9,604 nt of DNA from Deltaproteobacteria bacterium. Its GTDB lineage: Bacteria; Desulfobacterota; JAENJC01. Position 1 is the stretch's first letter, and each line of letters starts with the position of its first letter. The DNA lies in the NCBI GenBank assembly GCA_016208525.1, contig JACQYJ010000210.1, positions 2,258 to 11,861 of the forward strand, read 5' to 3'. This document shows positions 5,521 to 9,604 of this stretch, one piece after another. Both the position numbers and the translations under genes were made by a program. Below the pieces are notes generated by a model. That model was not told the DNA's origin, made no database searches, and saw nothing but the letters and a program-made list of their open reading frames with translations.

Positions 5521-7008
5521 ATGGAACTTTCAGAGATAGACAGCACCCTTATAAGACAACTCCCATTTTCTTATGCCAAGAGGTTTTCCCCTTTACCTGT
5601 AAGAAAGGAGGATGGCGCAGTTATAGTCGCCTCATCCCATCCTGATGAGTTCCAGCCTATTGACGACCTGAGACATCTGCTGAACTCCCCTGTCAGGGCC
5701 ATATTCATGGAAGAGAAGTCCTTGCTTGATCTGATAAACAGGGTTTATCACGAGGCAGCCAACAGAGATGAAGGGACAATGGTGATTGAGGACATCTCAG
5801 AGGTCGAAGAGACGAGGGACCTCCTTGAATCGGCAGATGAGGCCCCTGTAGTCCGGCTTGTAAATGCCCTCCTCTCTAAAGGCCTGCAGAAGAGGGCCAG
5901 CGACATACATTTCGAGCCGTTCGAGAGAGATGCGAGGGTCAGGCTCAGGGTTGACGGGATACTGCACGACATCCAGACGATACAAAAAGGGCTCTATCCA
6001 TCCGTGGTGTCGAGGGTGAAGGTCATAGCAGGGATGAACGTGGCGGAGAAGAGACTCCCGCAGGATGGAGGGATACGGGTCAGGATAGCTGGCAAGGACG
6101 TGGATATAAGGGCCTCAACCATACCAACATCTTCAGGGGAGAGGGTGGTGCTCAGGCTTCTTGACAGGGAACGGGTGCTGATAGGACTCGAAGACCTGGG
6201 TCTGCAAGCTGAAATGCTTGCTGGTTATGGAAGGATGCTGGCCAAGTCCCACGGGATTATCCTCATCACCGGGCCGACAGGAAGCGGGAAGACTACGACC
6301 CTTTATGCGTCACTCGCATCAATAAACTCATCGGAGAAAAACGTCCTGACAGTAGAGGACCCCATAGAATACCAGTTGAAAGGGATCGGTCAGATGCAGG
6401 TGAACCCAAAGGTGGGACTGACCTTTGCAAAAGGGCTCAGACATATCCTGAGACAGGACCCTGACATAATCATGGTTGGCGAGATAAGGGACAGGGAGAC
6501 GGCGGAGATGGCCATTCAGTCAGCGCTCACTGGGCACCTTGTCCTCTCAACGCTTCACACGAACGATTCTGCAAGCGCAGTTACAAGGCTTGTGGACATG
6601 GGAATAGAGCCATTTCTTGTCTCCTCATCCCTCATAGCGGTCATGGCCCAGAGGCTCGTCAGGGTATTGTGCCCAGGGTGCAAGGAGAGTTATGAGCCGA
6701 CGGATGATGAACTTGCCCTGATTGGTTTTACGTCTCACGTCTCACCTCTTACGTCTCACGTCTTTTACAGAAAGACCGGCTGTAGCGAATGCCTTGGCAC
6801 AGGTTACCTTGGCAGGAAAGGCATCTACGAGCTCCTTGAGGTAGACGATGACATCCGCAAGGTTATACTCAACGGAGGCGATTTCATGACCATCAGGGCC
6901 GAGGCTGATAAAAAAGGGATGAAGGGGATGATGGCAGACGGAGCCGATAAAATCATAAGGGGAATAACATCGGTTGAAGAGGTGTTGAGGGTAACACAGG
7001 AGGAATAA
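5521..7008 (+). CDS. gspE: GspE, type II secretion ATPase
   Basis: GspE is the cytoplasmic hexameric ATPase that drives pseudopilus assembly. The 495-residue product has an N-terminal GspE_N-like region (IRQLPFSYAKRFSPLPVR) and a linker at about 70-105. The N2 domain carries KRASDIHFEPFERDARVRLR. The RecA-like domain has Walker A GPTGSGKT at 251-258, an Asp box with VEDPIEYQLKGIGQMQVNP, Walker B DPDIIMVGEIRD starting at 313, and a His box GHLVLSTLHTNDS. Two zinc-type pairs follow, C384-x2-C387 and C421-x2-C424. Between them residues 404-415 (TSHVSPLTSHVF) come from a heptamer array. The ATG at 5521 follows array 2 with no Shine-Dalgarno sequence, so initiation may rely on coupling to gspD. 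Length and all catalytic motifs are normal, so it should be active. Confidence 0.96.
   Translation: MELSEIDSTLIRQLPFSYAKRFSPLPVRKEDGAVIVASSHPDEFQPIDDLRHLLNSPVRAIFMEEKSLLDLINRVYHEAANRDEGTMVIEDISEVEETRDLLESADEAPVVRLVNALLSKGLQKRASDIHFEPFERDARVRLRVDGILHDIQTIQKGLYPSVVSRVKVIAGMNVAEKRLPQDGGIRVRIAGKDVDIRASTIPTSSGERVVLRLLDRERVLIGLEDLGLQAEMLAGYGRMLAKSHGIILITGPTGSGKTTTLYASLASINSSEKNVLTVEDPIEYQLKGIGQMQVNPKVGLTFAKGLRHILRQDPDIIMVGEIRDRETAEMAIQSALTGHLVLSTLHTNDSASAVTRLVDMGIEPFLVSSSLIAVMAQRLVRVLCPGCKESYEPTDDELALIGFTSHVSPLTSHVFYRKTGCSECLGTGYLGRKGIYELLEVDDDIRKVILNGGDFMTIRAEADKKGMKGMMADGADKIIRGITSVEEVLRVTQEE
6730..6764 (+). repeat. Heptamer array 3 inside the gspE zinc-motif loop
   Basis: Five contiguous 7-nt units lie within the open reading frame: ACGTCTC, ACGTCTC, ACCTCTT, ACGTCTC and ACGTCTT. 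They encode TSHVSPLTSHVF between the two CxxC pairs of GspE, where family members vary in sequence. The array is 35 nt, which is not a multiple of 3, yet the frame is intact on both sides, so its borders must have been adjusted or it replaced existing sequence. Only one arm orientation is present. Confidence 0.88.
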
Positions 7009-7190
7009 AGGTCAAAGGTCAAAGGTCAAAGGTGAAAGGTGAAAGGTCAAAGGTGAAAGGTGAAAGGTGAAAGGTCAAAGGTCAAAGGTCAAAGGTCAAA
7101 CCTTTTACCTTTAGCCTTTTGCCTTTAGCCTTTTACCTTTTGCCTTTAGCCTTTAGTCTTTAGCCTTTAGTCTTTAGCCTTTTACCTGTT
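7007..7190 (+). repeat. Inverted heptamer array 4 filling the gspE-gspF intergenic region
   Basis: Thirteen AAAGGTC or AAAGGTG units (7007-7097; the first overlaps the gspE stop codon) are followed by thirteen complementary units such as ACCTTTT, GCCTTTA, GTCTTTA and ACCTGTT (7100-7190). The heptamer family is the same as in array 2, but with 13+13 rather than 9+10 units. The arms can form a stem of about 90 bp with almost no loop. It ends 6 nt before the gspF ATG, and the whole 188-nt intergenic stretch is otherwise empty. Confidence 0.95.
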
Positions 7191-7196
7191 TTATTT

Positions 7197-8414
7197 ATGC
7201 CTTTATACAAATACACAGGTCTTACTCCGGCAGGGAAAGTGGTAACCGGCGTCATAGATGCCGGGGACCAGACGAACGCAAGGTTTTCCCTGAAGGCGAA
7301 GGAGATATTCCTTACCGGACCGCTCACCGAGAGCTATAAAGAACAGGCAACCATTAGAGGCAGGTTGAGATGGGAAGGCAGGCCGGGGTTGAAGGAGTTA
7401 TCTTCCTTTACTTATCAGCTCAAGGTATTGCTTTCATCGGGTCTTCCTATGGTTGACGCCCTGACTGTACTCGTAGATGAAGAAAAAAACAGCAGGCTCA
7501 AGGCGGTCCTGGCCTCTGTCAGGGACGGGGTAAAAGAAGGGAAAAGCGTTGCGGCAGCGTTATCTCTCCACCCGGATGTCTTCAACGACCTGTATATAAA
7601 CATGGTAGCTGCAGGAGATGCAGGGGGAATGTTGGAGGATGCCCTGGGGCACCTCTCAGGGCATCTGGAAATGCAGGAGAAGGTATCGGCAAGGGTACGG
7701 GCGGCTATGACATACCCTATCTTCATGGCCCTGATAGGTTTAATTATACTTTTTTATTTATTAACCTCTGTTGTCCCGAAGGTTGTTACAGTATTTCAGG
7801 ATGTGGGAAAGGCCCTTCCAATCCCGACCCTTTTACTTATTAAGGTTTCAGGCTTCCTTTCAGATTACTGGCCTGTAGTTCTGTTGATGTCGGCAGCAAC
7901 CTCTTATGCAGGCTACAGATTCTCAAAGACCGATAAAGGGAGAGGAGCCATCGAAAAGTTCTTTGACAGACTCCCTTTTATAGGAGTGACCCTTCACTCC
8001 ATGCAGATGGCCCGCTTTGGCCGCACAATGGAGGCGCTGTTAAAGGGCGGGGTATCCCTTTCCAGGGCGCTGGAGATAACCGGGAAGGCAGCAGGGCATA
8101 CTGAGATAAAGAAGGTATTGTCCCTGGCTGAAAAGGCCATCCTTGAGGGAAAGAGCCTTAATCAATCTCTCAGGGGGTCAGAGCTTTTTCCACAGAGCGT
8201 TATAAGCCTTATTAGTGTCGGGGAGGCAGGGGGAAACCTTGAGGACATATTTGCCAGAATAGGAGATGCCAAGGAAAAGGAGCTGGACAGCAGGCTTGAC
8301 ACTCTCCTGACCCTCCTGGAACCTATGATGATACTGATTATGGGATTTGTGGTCGGGTTTATTGTACTTGCCATACTCCTTCCTATCTTTGAAATGAGCC
8401 AGATGACTTTTTAA
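7197..8414 (+). CDS. gspF: GspF, type II secretion inner-membrane platform protein
   Basis: GspF is the polytopic platform protein that contacts GspE and the pseudopilus base. The 405-residue product has the usual start PLYKYTGLTPAGKVVTGVID and two T2SSF cytoplasmic helical domains. The first holds SSFTYQLKVLLSSGLPMVDAL and GMLEDALGHL, and the second has the matching motifs MQMARFGRTMEALLKGGVSL and SVGEAGGNLEDIF. Membrane helices lie at about 172-194 (FMALIGLIILFYLLTSVV), 223-240 (YWPVVLLMSAATSYAGY) and 376-398 (MMILIMGFVVGFIVLAILLP). The ATG at 7197 is the only sensible start, because the sequence before it is heptamer array 4. No Shine-Dalgarno sequence is present, as with gspE. The length is typical and nothing is missing. 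gspG follows after 13 nt. Confidence 0.96.
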   Translation: MPLYKYTGLTPAGKVVTGVIDAGDQTNARFSLKAKEIFLTGPLTESYKEQATIRGRLRWEGRPGLKELSSFTYQLKVLLSSGLPMVDALTVLVDEEKNSRLKAVLASVRDGVKEGKSVAAALSLHPDVFNDLYINMVAAGDAGGMLEDALGHLSGHLEMQEKVSARVRAAMTYPIFMALIGLIILFYLLTSVVPKVVTVFQDVGKALPIPTLLLIKVSGFLSDYWPVVLLMSAATSYAGYRFSKTDKGRGAIEKFFDRLPFIGVTLHSMQMARFGRTMEALLKGGVSLSRALEITGKAAGHTEIKKVLSLAEKAILEGKSLNQSLRGSELFPQSVISLISVGEAGGNLEDIFARIGDAKEKELDSRLDTLLTLLEPMMILIMGFVVGFIVLAILLPIFEMSQMTF

Positions 8415-8416
8415 GC

Positions 8417-8421
8417 GGAGG
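8417..8421 (+). promoter_or_regulatory. Ribosome binding site supporting a TTG start for gspG
   Basis: GGAGG lies 6 nt before TTG at 8428, just after the gspF stop codon. No in-frame ATG is available between this site and the prepilin cleavage motif, so the TTG is the most credible start. Confidence 0.75.
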
Positions 8422-8427
8422 CTAAAA

Positions 8428-8892
8428 TTGATAATAAAAACAAATAAGAAAAACGATTCACGATTCACGGTTCACGGTCCACGAGGTTTTACCTTGATAG
8501 AGATCATGGTTGTAGTCGTTATCCTCGGCATTCTGGCGGCGATTATAGTCCCGAGGATCATGGGAAGACCTGAGGAGGCTAAGAGGACAAAGGCTGCTGT
8601 TGATATAAAGGGGATTGAACAGGCCCTGAACCTCTACAAGCTCGACAACGGGATATATCCGAACACAGAGCAGGGGCTTGAGGCCCTTGTGAAGAAACCG
8701 GAAACAGCGCCTCTCCCAAACAAATGGAAGGAGGGTGGATATCTTTCCAAGGTCCCTGTGGATCCCTGGGGAGGGCCATACCAGTATCTCTCGCCCGGTG
8801 ATCATGGCGACTTTGACCTCTACTCTCATGGAGCAGATGGGGAAATGGGCGGGGAAGGAAAGAATGCAGATGTGGAGAGCTGGAACCTTTAA
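8428..8892 (+). CDS. gspG: GspG, major pseudopilin
   Basis: GspG polymerises into the pseudopilus that pushes substrates through the secretin. The 154-residue precursor starts at TTG, behind a good Shine-Dalgarno sequence. The prepilin peptidase site is G20|F21, with the conserved Glu at +5 in GFTLIEIMVVVVILGILAAI, giving a mature form of about 134 residues. The family-specific parts are all present: QALNLYKLDNGIYPNTEQGL, VPVDPWGGPYQYLSPG, and a C-terminal Asp-rich loop (FDLYSHGADGEMGGEGKNAD) matching the calcium-binding loop of GspG. The 20-residue leader is long for the family and its second half (DSRFTVHGPRG) is encoded by heptamer array 5. The 3' end overlaps the probable gspH start by 23 nt. 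Confidence 0.95.
   Translation: MIIKTNKKNDSRFTVHGPRGFTLIEIMVVVVILGILAAIIVPRIMGRPEEAKRTKAAVDIKGIEQALNLYKLDNGIYPNTEQGLEALVKKPETAPLPNKWKEGGYLSKVPVDPWGGPYQYLSPGDHGDFDLYSHGADGEMGGEGKNADVESWNL
8454..8481 (+). repeat. Heptamer array 5 in the gspG leader
   Basis: Four 7-nt units in a row, CGATTCA, CGATTCA, CGGTTCA and CGGTCCA, lie directly upstream of the prepilin cleavage motif. They encode the segment DSRFTVHGP of the leader that the prepilin peptidase removes. Only one arm orientation is seen. Confidence 0.85.
8855..8860 (+). promoter_or_regulatory. Ribosome binding site for gspH
   Basis: AAGGAA inside the end of gspG lies 9 nt before the ATG at 8870 and 3 nt before the ATG at 8864. The spacing favours 8870. 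Confidence 0.5.
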
Positions 8893-9469
8893 GATCAGTG
8901 GTCAGTGGTCAGGGGTCAGCAAAGATCAGTGGTCAGTAGTCAGTGGTCAGCAAAGATCAGTGGTCAGTGGTCAGTGGTCAGGGGTCAGTGGTCAGTTAAC
9001 CGGCCACCGATCACCGACCACCGACCACTGGCAGCTTGGCTTTACCCTGATCGAACTCCTCGTCGTCCTGTCAATCCTTTCCATCACCCTATCTTTTGTT
9101 ATCCCAAGGATCATCGGGAGGGAGGAGGCTGAACTGAAGAGCGCTGCGAGGAAGCTGTTATACACTGTCAGGAGGCTTTCGGACGAGGCAGTCTTCAAAA
9201 AGGAAAGACAGGCGCTTAACCTGGATATGGATAATAATGAGTACAGTAAAGGGGATGACGGCAAGAGGACAAAACTCCCTCCAGGCATATCTTTGGACCA
9301 TCTCCAGATTGGAAAGGAAGAGATAAAAAAGGGGACGACCTCCATAACCATCTTCCCGTCCGGCTTCAGGGATGAGGCAATGATACATCTGACAGGGAAA
9401 GAAAAAGGTAAAGGATATACCATTGTCATCCCGGCCCTGGGGGAAAGATTTGAGATACGTGAAGACTAA
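8870..9469 (+). CDS. gspH: GspH, minor pseudopilin with an unusually long repeat-encoded leader
   Basis: GspH is a minor pseudopilin of the tip or initiation complex. Its prepilin motif is LG|FTLIELLVVLSILSITLS, with Glu at +5, followed by the GspH-like stretch SAARKLLYTVRRLSDEAVFK and a beta-rich C-terminal domain of a mature protein of about 142 residues. The start is uncertain. ATG 8870 (199 residues) has the best-spaced Shine-Dalgarno sequence, ATG 8864 adds two residues, and an internal GTG at 8960 would shorten the leader. With 8870 the leader is 57 residues, far longer than usual, and most of it is translated from heptamer array 6 (GQWS, VVSG and similar). The gene overlaps gspG by 23 nt and gspI by 11 nt. 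Assignment to GspH rather than another minor pseudopilin rests on the order G-H-I and the motif context. Confidence 0.85.
   Translation: MWRAGTFKISGQWSGVSKDQWSVVSGQQRSVVSGQWSGVSGQLTGHRSPTTDHWQLGFTLIELLVVLSILSITLSFVIPRIIGREEAELKSAARKLLYTVRRLSDEAVFKKERQALNLDMDNNEYSKGDDGKRTKLPPGISLDHLQIGKEEIKKGTTSITIFPSGFRDEAMIHLTGKEKGKGYTIVIPALGERFEIRED
8893..9026 (+). repeat. Inverted heptamer array 6 at the gspG-gspH junction
   Basis: The left arm is a GGTCAGT-type array (8893-8996) with a higher-order pattern: four heptamers then AAA (8893-8923), four heptamers then AAA (8924-8954), then six heptamers (8955-8996). Each of the first two blocks is 31 nt long and starts with GATCAGT. The right arm is four units, ACCGGCC, ACCGATC, ACCGACC and ACCGACC (8999-9026). 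Their reverse complement, GGTCGGT, differs from the left unit at one base. It begins directly after the gspG stop codon and is translated as part of the GspH leader. Confidence 0.93.
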
Positions 9470-9604
9470 GAAGAGTTCGGAGTTCGGAGTTCGGAGTTCG
9501 GAGTTAAATTCCACAATCCGCAATCCGCAATCCGCAATCGTCTCAGCGGGTTTTACCCTTTTAGAGGTCATCATATCCATGGCCATAATAGCAACTGCGC
9601 TGGT
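9459..9604 (+). CDS. gspI: GspI, minor pseudopilin, 5' part (continues past window)
   Basis: A frame starting at GTG 9459 is open to the window end. It encodes a prepilin site AG|FTLLEVIISMAIIATAL with Glu at +5, typical of the GspI/GspJ minor pseudopilins; the position after gspH indicates GspI. The leader is 31 residues with a basic start MKTKK, then heptamer-encoded residues (SSEFGVRSSE and IRNPQSA). The GTG overlaps the gspH stop by 11 nt, as expected for coupling. A purine-rich GGGGGA lies 14 nt upstream, a somewhat long spacing, so the start is likely but not certain. Confidence 0.82.
   Translation, partial: MKTKKSSEFGVRSSELNSTIRNPQSAIVSAGFTLLEVIISMAIIATAL
9475..9540 (+). repeat. Inverted heptamer array 7 in the gspI leader
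   Basis: The left arm is four GTTCGGA units (9475-9502). The right arm is three CAATCCG units plus a partial fourth (9514-9540). The reverse complement of the right unit (CGGATTG) matches the left unit in phase CGGAGTT at 5 of 7 bases. The array starts 5 nt after the gspH stop and is translated as the GspI leader before the cleavage site. Confidence 0.9.

Noticed and set aside
5373..7190. The heptamer arrays considered as a CRISPR array.
   Set aside because: Units are 7 bp with no unique spacers of 25-40 nt and no adjacent cas genes, so the structure is a contiguous tandem repeat.
8735..8869. A longer gspH starting at the ATG at 8735 within gspG.
   Set aside because: It would overlap more than 150 nt of gspG in another frame with no matching domain. 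A Shine-Dalgarno sequence supports a start at 8870 (or 8864).
3678..9464. TTGAGATACGT followed by AAG occurs both at the end of gspC (3678-3692) and the end of gspH (9450-9464), each just before a heptamer array, with 14 of 15 bases alike.
   Set aside because: In a 9.6-kb window about two such 14/15 pairs are expected by chance, and both encode an ordinary EIR ending. No other array has this flank.

Overview
The window reads as a Gram-negative bacterial chromosome segment, because it carries the first seven genes of a general (type II) secretion operon in canonical order, gspC-D-E-F-G-H-I, all on the + strand and running off the right edge. Moderate GC, frequent AGG/AGA arginine codons and heptanucleotide arrays between and inside genes suggest an uncultured environmental lineage (Nitrospirota-like or a related deep phylum). 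That taxonomic guess is low confidence and is inferred from style only.

Layout: (1) 2-1444 is the 3' part of a large secreted or surface protein with Ig/FN3-like domains, closed by a strong intrinsic terminator (1489-1519). (2) 1561-2781 is a clostripain-type (C11) peptidase homologue with a lipoprotein-like signal. Its catalytic His motif is present, but the expected catalytic Cys is Ser. (3) 2782-2917 holds a probable promoter and a REP-like double hairpin, then gspC (2918) and gspD (overlapping by 17 nt). (4) gspE and gspF are each preceded by a gene-free stretch (151 and 188 nt) that is almost wholly an inverted heptamer array, able to form a stem of about 65-90 bp. (5) gspG, gspH and the start of gspI encode the pseudopilins. 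No gene-free stretch exceeds 300 bases.

How the genes work together: GspC links the inner-membrane platform to the GspD outer-membrane secretin. GspE is the cytoplasmic ATPase and GspF the inner-membrane platform protein. GspG is the major pseudopilin, and GspH and GspI are minor pseudopilins. The two upstream gene products carry, or probably carry, export signals and could be clients, but nothing in the sequence proves it.

The most striking signal is a family of seven arrays of 7-bp tandem repeats within about 5.9 kb (3694-9540). There are six different heptamer families, yet the unit length is always exactly 7. Five arrays have a left arm followed by a roughly complementary right arm, and in four of these the two arms have nearly equal copy number (about 5/5, 9/10, 13/13, 4/4). 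The arrays sit at gene junctions or are translated. They supply the GspD signal peptide, the pre-cleavage leaders of GspG, GspH and GspI, and a loop between the two zinc-type CxxC pairs of GspE.
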